Assembly (NCBI GenBank): GCA_900199595.1
Contig: FZRB01000006.1
Location: forward strand, 88,640-152,639
DNA length: 64,000 nt
Reading direction: 5' to 3'
Origin: Lachnospiraceae bacterium
GTDB lineage: Bacteria > Bacillota > Clostridia > Lachnospirales > Lachnospiraceae
The notes below the pieces were generated by a model. It made no database searches. It worked only from the letters and a program-made list of their open reading frames with translations, and had not been told where the DNA came from. Positions 35,489 through 44,635 of the stretch are shown piece by piece. The position numbers were made by a program, and so were the translations under genes. Within the stretch, counting starts at the first letter, position 1, and each line of letters starts with the position of its first letter.

Positions 35489-36247
35489 CTACGATGCTTT
35501 CTTTCTTTGTTGACGACGTTTAAATCTCTTTGTTGTAGTTTCATCTCTACCATGAGTCTTACGCTTAGATACGCCTTCTTCAAGAGGTATTAGACCAAGA
35601 GTGTTAAGACCAAGATATTTCTCTATATCCTCACTAGTCTTAATAGAATCATTCAAGAGATAAAGAATAACTATGATACCGCATGCAATTATAAATCCAA
35701 TCATGGCACCTATAATTGAATTCTTTATCAGATTCGGAGATGAAGGACCATCAGGTACCTGACCATAATCCATGATATTAGGAGCCTGTGTCTCCATAAC
35801 CTCTGCCATTCTTTCAGCACTTACATCAGCAAGCTCATCTACTATCTTCTTAGAGAGATATGCATCATGAGTACTTACAGTTATCTCGAGGAATCTGGTA
35901 TTTGAAGGATTGTTCACTGTTATATTACTGCTAAGCTCACCATAGGACATATCCAATCCCAGATTATCGATAACCTTCTGAAGAACAGGACGGCTCTTAA
36001 TAACAACCATGTAGTCCTGAGTAAGGGAAGTTCCCATCTGTATATCAGAAAGTGATGTAATACTTGTTGTTTTTGTTAGAACATATAAAATTGAAGTGGA
36101 ATTATAGACCGGCTTGATAAAAAGAATTGTTACACCGGCTGCTATACCGAGACCAAGTGCAGTTGCAAGCACTATAGCCCAGAGACGCCCCAGGAGAACA
36201 CGTACCAGTTCCAGGAGGTCTATTTCGATTTCTTCGTTGTTATTCAT
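35489..36247 (-). CDS. cpsC: Chain-length determinant CpsC (Wzz family)
   Basis: A 252-aa protein with a Wzz domain. Membrane helix 1 is at about residues 16-38 and helix 2 at about 175-198. EIDLLELVRVLLGRLWAIV starts the domain, and PDGPSSPNLIKNSIIGA is the proline-rich motif before helix 2. The basic tail (KRFKRRQQRKK) is cytoplasmic and likely contacts CpsD. It sets polysaccharide chain length and activates the kinase. Confidence 0.92.
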   Translation of the reverse strand: MNNNEEIEIDLLELVRVLLGRLWAIVLATALGLGIAAGVTILFIKPVYNSTSILYVLTKTTSITSLSDIQMGTSLTQDYMVVIKSRPVLQKVIDNLGLDMSYGELSSNITVNNPSNTRFLEITVSTHDAYLSKKIVDELADVSAERMAEVMETQAPNIMDYGQVPDGPSSPNLIKNSIIGAMIGFIIACGIIVILYLLNDSIKTSEDIEKYLGLNTLGLIPLEEGVSKRKTHGRDETTTKRFKRRQQRKKAS

Positions 36248-36268
36248 ATCTTTTTCCTCATTATATTA

Positions 36269-37000
36269 TCAGTCGATATATTGACCTTTGATCATTATCT
36301 TTGCAGCGTCTTCCAGCATCCACCGTGCCTCTTCTTCTCCGCACTTCTTTCTTATCCAGGCTATGTATTCCTGAGTATACGGTGCTCTCGAGTCATTATT
36401 ATGTGCATCTGTGCCGAGGAAGGTTATATATCCCTTTGTAATTAGCTTTCTGCACCAGCGTTTATTCTCATTAAGGAATCCGCCGTCCACACTGGATATA
36501 TTCATCTGAAGGAGGCACCCTTTATCGATTATTTCTTCTATCCTGTCCAGCTTGCCTTCCAGCGCAAGGTATCTCTCTACATGAGCTATGATGGGCCAGT
36601 ATCTGGCCTGTGTCATCTCATCTATGGAGTGAAGGATTTCCTTATAGGAAGTCCTTATATTATACTCTACAAGGATATACCTTGTATTATTCATGGTATG
36701 TATCCTACCCTCACGAAGTCTGGTTACGATACCTTCCTCGTAAAGAATTTCATTACCCAAGTAAAGCTTTAGATCCGGGAATTTACCGGAAGCTTCTACT
36801 TCTTTTTTTAAGTTCTCGAACTTTTCATCCAAAGCGTCGAACTTATAGCTGTTACGACCGAGCATATAGTGTGGAGTAAGAATTATCTCTCTGGTTCCCT
36901 CATCATATGCCGTTCCCAGCATATCCATAGTAGACTCCATGTCACGGGAGCCATCATCCACGCCCGGAAGTATGTGACAATGTATATCAAAGAGCTGCAT
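36269..37000 (-). CDS. cpsB: PHP-family protein tyrosine phosphatase CpsB
   Basis: A 243-aa metal enzyme. DIHCHILPGVDDGSRD, ILTPHYML, IAHVERYLAL and FLGTDAHNND supply the His/Asp metal ligands of the PHP fold. It removes phosphate from the Tyr tail of CpsD. It is 21 bases ahead of cpsC in the same operon and 1 base from the preceding membrane-protein gene. Length and order are normal for the family. Confidence 0.93.
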   Translation of the reverse strand: MQLFDIHCHILPGVDDGSRDMESTMDMLGTAYDEGTREIILTPHYMLGRNSYKFDALDEKFENLKKEVEASGKFPDLKLYLGNEILYEEGIVTRLREGRIHTMNNTRYILVEYNIRTSYKEILHSIDEMTQARYWPIIAHVERYLALEGKLDRIEEIIDKGCLLQMNISSVDGGFLNENKRWCRKLITKGYITFLGTDAHNNDSRAPYTQEYIAWIRKKCGEEEARWMLEDAAKIMIKGQYID

Positions 37001-37001
37001 A

Positions 37002-38441
37002 TTAGCGATCTTTCCTCATTCCTTTATACAGGCCTACCAGGCTGGCGCCAATGGCTGTACCAAATAGTCCTATTACGATGAATACCTTGATTATATAATC
37101 CATCATATCATTAAGGAAGCTTACAAGGTATCCAGGTTCTACGAAGAAGTAATCCTCCAGTCTGAAAAGAGCCAGCAGTATTGCTGCTACGAAAACTGTA
37201 ACAGTTCCTGCAAAAACAGAGATAGCGATTGATTTAACACCTCTGTCTCTTCTAAGATCCATGTATATGTTACATACACATGCAACTATAAGTGCCAGCA
37301 TACAGCATACGAAGCTGATAATCATGCTCACCTTCATATCCAGCTGTATTCTCTTTACATAAGGAGCTATACTTCTGTCAGATACTTCCTGTTCATCGAG
37401 AGGCTTATCATTCTCAAATGTTGATGATATGGACAGCTTCTCCTGAACTATATATTCATCATAGGATATAAGCTTTATATCCTGTGTATTATTTTCTGAT
37501 TCATTAACAGAGTCGGTTACATTTTCAGTTACATACTGTGTGTAAGCATATCTGAAATAACCACTGCTCTGTATAGTCTGCATTATCTTATCATTATTAA
37601 AGAAGCCGATACTTACTGCTATTATAAAGCATATCGCCATAATTGCAACAGCTGAAGATACTGTAAGTATATTTCTGCAGACTTTTCTTATCTTTCTTCT
37701 TACTCTGTGACCCTTCTTGCTCTTACGTCTGTCCTGAGAAAGGAATCTCATGCAGCCCTTAGCAACAAGAACGACAAAAATGATTATATTTATAACCAGT
37801 AATACTATTCCCAGAATAATCATTATATCTGTAAATATCTTGGGAACGATTCTTTTATTACTGAACAGCTTTATTTCACCATCATCAGTAGTGACTGTTA
37901 TGCTGTCCTCATCCACGTAAAGTGTGGCATCTGTCTGTGTGGCAGTTTTTTCCTCTGTATACTTGGCTCTGTCCTCATGATCCTTGTCCAGCTTCTCTAT
38001 AAGCTGAGCCACTTCTCTGTCACTTGCCTCCTTGGCAGTGTCCTTAGCAGCTTCACTGGATGAAAGGTCTGGCGCTGTATCAGGTATCTCGTCAAGGTTG
38101 ATATTATTCTCTTCCTTTTCCTTTACCTCATATACATAACCGGAATCGATACCTTCCTTAACATTATCATATATATAGGATATAGCACCGTCCGCAGCAT
38201 CAGAGCTGAGATCCACATCATCATCTGCAAGATAGCTGTAGAGCTCATTTATATAGCTGGAGTAGGCCTTGTAAGTCTTACCCTTATAGGTAAAGGTACC
38301 GCTTGCCACGCCTATGACTCTGGCTTCATCAGAATTTATGTCTCCGGCATATGAGTCAAATGTAAATGCGCCGAAAAACATAAAAATTGTTAAAGCCAAA
38401 ACAAATATGTAGTTGAATTTTGTCTTAAAAAATCTCTTCAT
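37002..38441 (-). CDS. Membrane protein at the head of the capsule operon, unknown
   Basis: About 479 aa. The start at 38441 gives a signal peptide or anchor (KRFFKTKFNYIFVLALTIFM), and upstream in-frame starts (38456, 38480) are possible; no good ribosome binding site decides. An outside-type acidic region (about 35-195) holds the run INSDEARVIGVASGTFTYKG. Membrane helices are at about 205-228, 255-280, 360-385, 400-422 and 440-465. A basic loop KKGHRVRRKIRKVCR is cytoplasmic. No family is recognised. Being first in the operon, ahead of cpsB, it may sense or control capsule synthesis. Confidence 0.7.
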   Translation of the reverse strand: MKRFFKTKFNYIFVLALTIFMFFGAFTFDSYAGDINSDEARVIGVASGTFTYKGKTYKAYSSYINELYSYLADDDVDLSSDAADGAISYIYDNVKEGIDSGYVYEVKEKEENNINLDEIPDTAPDLSSSEAAKDTAKEASDREVAQLIEKLDKDHEDRAKYTEEKTATQTDATLYVDEDSITVTTDDGEIKLFSNKRIVPKIFTDIMIILGIVLLVINIIIFVVLVAKGCMRFLSQDRRKSKKGHRVRRKIRKVCRNILTVSSAVAIMAICFIIAVSIGFFNNDKIMQTIQSSGYFRYAYTQYVTENVTDSVNESENNTQDIKLISYDEYIVQEKLSISSTFENDKPLDEQEVSDRSIAPYVKRIQLDMKVSMIISFVCCMLALIVACVCNIYMDLRRDRGVKSIAISVFAGTVTVFVAAILLALFRLEDYFFVEPGYLVSFLNDMMDYIIKVFIVIGLFGTAIGASLVGLYKGMRKDR

Positions 38442-38463
38442 AATATGTATAGCCATAACATAG

Positions 38464-38497
38464 TTTAAGCTGTTAAGCAAAAACTTAACAGCTTAAA
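38464..38497. promoter_or_regulatory. Perfect 14-bp inverted repeat at the head of the capsule operon
   Basis: TTTAAGCTGTTAAG, a six-base loop, and CTTAACAGCTTAAA are exact complements. It lies between the Lys-rich protein gene (ends 38525) and the first capsule gene. On the minus strand no U-tract follows, so an operator or attenuator is more likely than a simple terminator. Confidence 0.6.
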
Positions 38498-38524
38498 GTA
38501 CACATTATTTCTGTTGAATTATAA

Positions 38525-39178
38525 TTATTTGCTAAGTGTAGCTGTCTTAACCTTAACAGTCTTAACAGAAGCTACAGCACCAGCCTTCTTAAGGTTCTTT
38601 ACGAACTTAGAGCTCTTCTTGTTACCCTTAAGGTATACATATCCGCCCTTTACGTAAGCAGTGAACTTTGCACCGTTACCCTTGAAGGTGATCTTGTTAG
38701 ACTTAGCAACCTTGAGGCTCTTGATCTCAGCATCTGTTACATTGATAGCATAGCCATAAGAACCAGTCTTCTTAGCAAGCTTAACAAGCTTAACAGCCTT
38801 CTTAAGGTTAACCTTAACTGTTACGTTTGTTGAAGCGCTACCATTTGCAGCGATGAAATCAGCAAGCTTTGCGCTACCAACGTAGATGTTACCCTTGCCC
38901 TGAGCGCCTGTCTTCTTAGCTGTATAGCTCTTACCATTAACCTTAACTGCAAGTGTCTTTCCCTTTGGAAGAACAGCGTTAAGTGTCTTAGCAAGATTCT
39001 TAGCAGCAGTAGCTCTCTTTGTCTTTGGAACATAGAAGTCAACCTCAGACTGAACACTCTTAAGTGCAATCTTTGTGTATGTAACCTTCTTAGCAGCATT
39101 TGATGTAAATGCAGGTGCAGCTACAGCTCCAAAAACAAGTACAAGTGCAAGAATTAAACTAACTAATCTCTTCTTCAT
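38525..39178 (-). CDS. Lysine-rich secreted protein, unknown
   Basis: A 217-aa protein with a clear signal peptide (KKRLVSLILALVLVFGAVAA, cut near SNA-AKK). The mature part is very rich in Lys, Val and Ala, with repeats such as TVKVNLKKAVKLVKLAKK and LKKAGAVASVKTVKVK; it should be strongly basic. The start at 39178 is fixed by GAGAGGAAG. No domain is recognised. It might bind the acidic capsule or teichoic polymers at the cell wall. It is transcribed toward the capsule operon; the 38464-38497 palindrome lies between them. Confidence 0.8.
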   Translation of the reverse strand: MKKRLVSLILALVLVFGAVAAPAFTSNAAKKVTYTKIALKSVQSEVDFYVPKTKRATAAKNLAKTLNAVLPKGKTLAVKVNGKSYTAKKTGAQGKGNIYVGSAKLADFIAANGSASTNVTVKVNLKKAVKLVKLAKKTGSYGYAINVTDAEIKSLKVAKSNKITFKGNGAKFTAYVKGGYVYLKGNKKSSKFVKNLKKAGAVASVKTVKVKTATLSK

Positions 39179-39376
39179 AATACTTCCTCTCTCCTTTGTT
39201 TTTTTGTTGTCATCATTTGACTCTTTGACATGATATAACATTTACCTACTTCTGTCAACCACAAAAACGCCAAATTTTGTGAAAGTATTGTTCAAAAAAT
39301 ATTTAAATTTTATGAAGATTTTCCTATTAATATATGTTATCATATTACAAGTGTCAAAAATCAGGAGGAAATATCT

Positions 39377-42300
39377 ATGCCACAAAGAACAGACATTCAT
39401 AAGGTTCTAATCATCGGCTCCGGACCTATTATAATAGGACAGGCCTGCGAGTTCGACTACTCCGGTACTCAGGCATGTAAGGCTCTTAGAAGCCTCGGCT
39501 ATGAGATCGTTCTTGTTAATTCCAATCCCGCTACTATCATGACAGACCCTGAAATGGCGGATGTAACCTACATCGAGCCGCTTAATGTTCACCGTCTCGA
39601 AGCTATCATCGCAAAGGAGCGCCCTGATGCTCTCCTGCCAAATCTCGGCGGACAGTCAGGTCTTAACCTCTGTGCTGAGCTGGCCGAAGCAGGAATACTT
39701 GATAAATATGATGTAAAGGTTATCGGTGTACAGGTAGATGCCATAGAGCGTGGTGAGGACAGAATCGAATTTAAGAATACCATGAATTCACTGGGAATCG
39801 AGGTTGCCAGATCTGAGGTTGCCTATACTGTTGATGAGGCGCTTTCAATCGCAGATGAGTTGGGTTATCCGGTAGTTCTTCGTCCTGCTTACACCATGGG
39901 TGGTGCCGGCGGCGGACTGGTATATAATAAGGAAGAATTACAGACAGTTTGCGCAAGAGGTCTTAAGGCTTCCCTGGTTGGACAAGTTCTTGTTGAAGAA
40001 TGTGTCAGCGGCTGGGAAGAACTTGAGCTCGAGGTTGTACGTGATAAAGAAGGAAAAATGATCACTGTCTGCTTTATCGAGAATATCGATCCGATGGGAG
40101 TTCATACAGGCGACTCCTTCTGCTCTGCTCCTATGCTTACCATATCACAGGAAGTTCAGGACAGACTTCAGGAACAGGCTTATAAGATAGTTGATGCCAT
40201 CCAGGTTATCGGTGGTACTAATGTACAGTTCGCTCACGATCCTAAGACTGACCGTATAGTAGTTATCGAGATCAATCCTCGTACTTCACGTTCTTCTGCT
40301 CTTGCTTCAAAGGCAACAGGTTTCCCTATCGCTCTCGTATCCGCTATGCTTGCTTCAGGACTTACACTTAGTGAGATTCCTTGCGGCAAATACGGAACAC
40401 TTGATAAGTATGTTCCGGACGGTGACTATGTAGTAATCAAGTTCGCTCGCTGGGCATTTGAGAAGTTCAAGGGTGTTGAGGATAAGCTGGGGACACAGAT
40501 GCGTGCCGTTGGTGAAGTAATGTCCATCGGTAAGAATTATAAGGAAGCTTTCCAGAAGGCTATCCGTTCACTTGAGAAGGGACGCTATGGTCTCGGACAT
40601 GTTAAGAACTTCAATGACATGACTAAGGAGCAGCTGCTTCAGGCACTCATTACACCATCCAGTGAAAGACATTTCCAGATGTACGAAGCACTTCGTAAAG
40701 GTGCTACAGTAGATGAGATACATGAAATCACTTCTGTTAAGACCTACTTCATCGAACAGATGAAAGAGCTGGTAGATGAGGAAGAAGCTCTCGTAGCAAA
40801 GTATGGTGCCGGATCAGGTGCTGAAGGCGCTACAGATGCGAACGGTGTTGTTCCTTCTGACGCTGAGCTTACTCAGGCTAAGAAGGACGGATTCTCAGAT
40901 AAGTACTTAAGCGAGATTCTTTCAGTTTCCGAGGATGCTATCCGTGAGGCACGTGAAGCTATCGGAGTTGTAGAGGCATGGCAGAGAGTTCACGTAAGCG
41001 GAACTCAGGACAGCGCTTACTACTACTCTACATATTGTGACGTAGATAAGAATGATATAAATACAGATAAACCTAAGATTATGATCCTCGGCGGCGGTCC
41101 TAACCGTATCGGCCAGGGTATCGAATTTGACTACTGCTGCGTACATGCGGCTAAGTCACTTAAGAAGCTGGGCTTCGAAACAATCATCGTAAACTGTAAC
41201 CCTGAGACAGTTTCTACAGACTATGATACATCAGACAAGCTCTATTTCGAGCCACTTACACTTGAAGACGTTCTTTCTATATATAAGAAGGAAAAGCCGG
41301 TTGGTGTTATCGCACAGTTCGGTGGACAGACACCTCTTAACCTTGCTTCTGACCTTCAGAAGAACGGCGTAAAGATTCTCGGTACCTCTCCTGAGGTTAT
41401 TGATCTTGCAGAGGACAGAGACCAGTTCAGAGCTATGATGGACAAGCTGGGCATCCCGATGCCTGAGGCAGGAATGGCTACAACAGTTGATGAAGCTATC
41501 CAGATAGCAAATCAGATAGGCTACCCTGTTATGGTTCGTCCTTCATACGTACTTGGCGGACGTGGTATGGAAGTCGTATTTGACGACGAGAGCATGACAG
41601 GTTATATGCTTGCTGCTGTTGGTGTTACACCTGACAGACCTATTCTTATAGACAGATTCCTGCACCACGCTACAGAGTGTGAGGCAGATGCTATATCAGA
41701 TGGAACACATGCATATGTTCCTGCAGTTATGGAACACATCGAGCTTGCAGGTATCCACTCAGGAGACTCAGCATGTATTATTCCTAGCAAGCACATTTCC
41801 GAGGAAAACCTTGCTACAATTAAGGAATACACCCGTAAGATAGCCGAGGAAATGCACGTAGTCGGACTCATGAACATGCAGTACGCTATCGAGGACGGGG
41901 TTGTATATGTGCTGGAGGCTAACCCTCGTGCATCACGTACAGTTCCGCTTGTATCAAAAGTCTGCGGTATCCGCATGGTTCCGCTTGCTACAGATATAAT
42001 CACATCAGAACTTACAGGCAGACCATCACCGGTTGCTACACTGAAGGAAAGAAAGATACCATATTACGGAGTTAAGGAAGCAGTCTTCCCATTCAATATG
42101 TTCCCTGAGGTAGACCCTATCCTCGGACCTGAGATGCGTTCCACAGGCGAAGTCCTCGGAATGTCACAGTCCAGCGGTGGAGCTTACTTCAAAGCACAGG
42201 AAGCTGCAAAGGCAGAGATTCCGCTTGAGGGCACTGCACTCATTTCCCTTAACAGAACAGAGAGACCTGAGGCACCGGAAGTTGCACGTATCCTTCACGA

Positions 42301-42643
42301 AAACGGCTTCAAGATTCTTGCTACAGGTAATACATATGAGACAATCACCGGCGCCGGCATCCCGGCTGAAAAGGTTAAGAAGCTGTACGAAGGACGTCCA
42401 AATATCCTCGACCTCATTTCAAACGGTCAGATACAGCTCATAATCAACTCACCATCCGGTAAAGAATCAATTCACGATGACGCTTACATCCGTAAGGCAG
42501 CCATCAAATACAAAGTGCCATACATCACAACAATCGCTGCCGGCCGTGCCGCAGCCGAGGGAATCGACCACATGAAGAAACGCCACCACGGCAATATCCA
42601 CTCCCTCCAGGAATGGCACACATCAATTGAAGAAATCGACTAA
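39377..42643 (+). CDS. carB: Carbamoyl-phosphate synthase large subunit
   Basis: A 1,088-aa enzyme with the usual doubled ATP-grasp layout. The first half starts with VLIIGSGPIIIGQACEFDYSG, the second with IMILGGGPNRIGQGIEFDYC (about residue 570); an MGS-like allosteric domain ends the protein (from about 960). It makes carbamoyl phosphate for pyrimidines and arginine. AGGAGG stands before the start. An insert with GAGSGAEGATDANG (about 475-490) is less usual. carA is not next to it; the genes on both sides are on the minus strand. Confidence 0.97.
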   Translation: MPQRTDIHKVLIIGSGPIIIGQACEFDYSGTQACKALRSLGYEIVLVNSNPATIMTDPEMADVTYIEPLNVHRLEAIIAKERPDALLPNLGGQSGLNLCAELAEAGILDKYDVKVIGVQVDAIERGEDRIEFKNTMNSLGIEVARSEVAYTVDEALSIADELGYPVVLRPAYTMGGAGGGLVYNKEELQTVCARGLKASLVGQVLVEECVSGWEELELEVVRDKEGKMITVCFIENIDPMGVHTGDSFCSAPMLTISQEVQDRLQEQAYKIVDAIQVIGGTNVQFAHDPKTDRIVVIEINPRTSRSSALASKATGFPIALVSAMLASGLTLSEIPCGKYGTLDKYVPDGDYVVIKFARWAFEKFKGVEDKLGTQMRAVGEVMSIGKNYKEAFQKAIRSLEKGRYGLGHVKNFNDMTKEQLLQALITPSSERHFQMYEALRKGATVDEIHEITSVKTYFIEQMKELVDEEEALVAKYGAGSGAEGATDANGVVPSDAELTQAKKDGFSDKYLSEILSVSEDAIREAREAIGVVEAWQRVHVSGTQDSAYYYSTYCDVDKNDINTDKPKIMILGGGPNRIGQGIEFDYCCVHAAKSLKKLGFETIIVNCNPETVSTDYDTSDKLYFEPLTLEDVLSIYKKEKPVGVIAQFGGQTPLNLASDLQKNGVKILGTSPEVIDLAEDRDQFRAMMDKLGIPMPEAGMATTVDEAIQIANQIGYPVMVRPSYVLGGRGMEVVFDDESMTGYMLAAVGVTPDRPILIDRFLHHATECEADAISDGTHAYVPAVMEHIELAGIHSGDSACIIPSKHISEENLATIKEYTRKIAEEMHVVGLMNMQYAIEDGVVYVLEANPRASRTVPLVSKVCGIRMVPLATDIITSELTGRPSPVATLKERKIPYYGVKEAVFPFNMFPEVDPILGPEMRSTGEVLGMSQSSGGAYFKAQEAAKAEIPLEGTALISLNRTERPEAPEVARILHENGFKILATGNTYETITGAGIPAEKVKKLYEGRPNILDLISNGQIQLIINSPSGKESIHDDAYIRKAAIKYKVPYITTIAAGRAAAEGIDHMKKRHHGNIHSLQEWHTSIEEID

Positions 42644-42654
42644 TCTACCATTTG

Positions 42655-42696
42655 AAAAGGTGACAGTTGAACCTGGTTCAACTGTCACCTTTTTTT
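42655..42696. terminator. Palindromic terminator repeat, copy C (bidirectional)
   Basis: AAAAGGTGACAGTTGAA, centre CCTGG, TTCAACTGTCACCTTTTTTT. It sits between the convergent ends of carB and the parE-like gene, so it serves both. Compared with copy A a G-C pair replaces an A-T pair in the stem (GGTGACAG / CTGTCACC), keeping the pairing. Confidence 0.85.
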
Positions 42697-42697
42697 G

Positions 42698-44617
42698 CTA
42701 TGAATCGATATTGGCTTCTTTTGAATTTTCTTCTATGTATTTTCTTCTCGGGGCAACTTCTGTTCCCATGAGTGTACTGGTTATTGACGAAGCCTCAGCG
42801 CGGCTGGATATCATCACCTGTTTCAGCACACGGTTCTCGGGATCCATGGTGGTTTCGAAGAGCTGGCTTGCATCCATCTCTCCAAGTCCTTTATAACGCT
42901 GTATCAGGAACTTTCCTTTATGCTCACGTCTGTATTTCTCCAGTTCATCATCTGAATAGAGATACTTCGCCTTCTTGCCCTCTCCAACTCTGTAAAGCGG
43001 CGGGATTGCTATATAGATATGTCCCTCTGTTATCAGCTCCGGATAGAACCTGTAGAAGAAGGTAAGCAGGAGCGTCGCGATATGCGCCCCGTCCACGTCG
43101 GCATCTGTCATGATAATTATTTTATTATAGTTCAGCTTGCTGATATCGAAATCATTACCGAATCCCTGCGAGAAGCCGCACCCAAATGCGTTGATCATGG
43201 CTTTTATCTCTGCATTCTCCAACACCTTTGAAACCGGCACTTTCTCGACATTCAGTATCTTACCGCGAAGCGGAAGGATGGCCTGGTACTTGCGGTTTCG
43301 GGCCGATTTGGCTGAACCGCCGGCGGAATCACCCTCGACTATGAATATCTCGCATTTGTCAGCCTCGCTGCTCTCCTGTCTGACCAGCTTGCCGTTACCC
43401 TCGAAAGAGAATTTGTTGAGATTTATCTTAGTCTTATTCTTCGCCTTCTCTTTAGCGGTCTCAACCGCCCTGTCAACGATATCCTTCAGTACATCGTAAT
43501 TACGATCAAAGTACACTGTCAGCTGCTCGCGCATTATAGCATCCACAGCCTGAGTAACATCCGTATTGGAAAGCCTCGTCTTGGTCTGTCCCTCGAACTG
43601 TGGGTCAGGATGCTTCACGGAAACGATAGCCTGAACTCCCTGTCTTATATCCGCACCCGACAGATTAGAATCTTTCTCTTTAAGAACCCCCAACTCATTT
43701 CTCGCATAATTATTTATTATCTTCGCAAAAGCGGTCTTATATCCGGTCACATGTGTGCCGCCCTCCGGATTCGTGATGTTGTTCGTGAAACCGATGACAT
43801 TTTCGTCGCCGTCCTCAGTGCACACAAAGACGATGTCTGCCTCGATGCCATTCTTCTCACCCTTAATCGAAACCACCGGCGAGGTCTTGGTCATGTCCCT
43901 GGATATATCCTCAACAAATGCGCTGAGTCCGCCCGGCTCATGAAATACTTCCGGTGGATAGCCATCGCGCTTGTTTTCAAATGTAATAGTCAGTTCAGGA
44001 TTCAGATAGCTTGTTTCTTTAATCCTCTGACGGATGGCGCTGGACTTAAACTTGACTGTCTCAAATATGGTATCATCCGGATAAAGCGTCACTCTTGTTC
44101 CCGTCTTACGTGCGTTCTTTGACGGTTCAAAAGGAAGAAGTCCCTCATTCAGTTTGGTCTTCGGCTTTCCATATTCGTAGGTGTCGTGATATACGTTGCC
44201 GTCACGATAAACATCAACGATCAGCTTCTTGGAAAGCGCATTTACTACGGCGGAACCAACACCGTGGAGACCACCGCTTATCTTGTATACAGAATCATTG
44301 AACTTACCACCGGAATGAAGCACGGTGAAAACCACTCTCTCAGCACTCTTCTTCTCGGTAGGATGAAGATCAACCGGAATACCACGTCCGTCATCCTCAA
44401 TAGTAGCAGAACCGTCCTCGTTAAGACTTACATATATATTCTTGCAGTAGCCTGCCAGATGCTCATCCACTGCATTATCTATTATTTCCTGAACCAGATG
44501 GTTAAGACCTGTCCGACCTGTACTTCCTATGTACATACCTGGACGGAGTCGCACCGGTTCCAGGCCCTTCAGGACCTTTATGGATTCACTATCGTATGTA
44601 TCTACTTTCTTCGCCAT
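42698..44617 (-). CDS. parE: Type IIA topoisomerase subunit B (ParE-like)
   Basis: A 639-aa GHKL ATPase/TOPRIM protein. VRLRPGMYIGSTG and IIDNAVDEHLAG form the ATP site, GGLHGVGSAVVNALS the lid, FIVEGDSAGGSA and IIIMTDADVDGAHI the TOPRIM metal site, and RYKGLGEMD the C-terminal motif. It forms a heterotetramer with the subunit A encoded upstream (19 bases apart). Topoisomerase IV is preferred over gyrase because the partner lacks a GyrA box; the symbol is therefore less sure than the family. Confidence 0.9.
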   Translation of the reverse strand: MAKKVDTYDSESIKVLKGLEPVRLRPGMYIGSTGRTGLNHLVQEIIDNAVDEHLAGYCKNIYVSLNEDGSATIEDDGRGIPVDLHPTEKKSAERVVFTVLHSGGKFNDSVYKISGGLHGVGSAVVNALSKKLIVDVYRDGNVYHDTYEYGKPKTKLNEGLLPFEPSKNARKTGTRVTLYPDDTIFETVKFKSSAIRQRIKETSYLNPELTITFENKRDGYPPEVFHEPGGLSAFVEDISRDMTKTSPVVSIKGEKNGIEADIVFVCTEDGDENVIGFTNNITNPEGGTHVTGYKTAFAKIINNYARNELGVLKEKDSNLSGADIRQGVQAIVSVKHPDPQFEGQTKTRLSNTDVTQAVDAIMREQLTVYFDRNYDVLKDIVDRAVETAKEKAKNKTKINLNKFSFEGNGKLVRQESSEADKCEIFIVEGDSAGGSAKSARNRKYQAILPLRGKILNVEKVPVSKVLENAEIKAMINAFGCGFSQGFGNDFDISKLNYNKIIIMTDADVDGAHIATLLLTFFYRFYPELITEGHIYIAIPPLYRVGEGKKAKYLYSDDELEKYRREHKGKFLIQRYKGLGEMDASQLFETTMDPENRVLKQVMISSRAEASSITSTLMGTEVAPRRKYIEENSKEANIDS

Positions 44618-44635
44618 TTATACACCTCTACAGAG

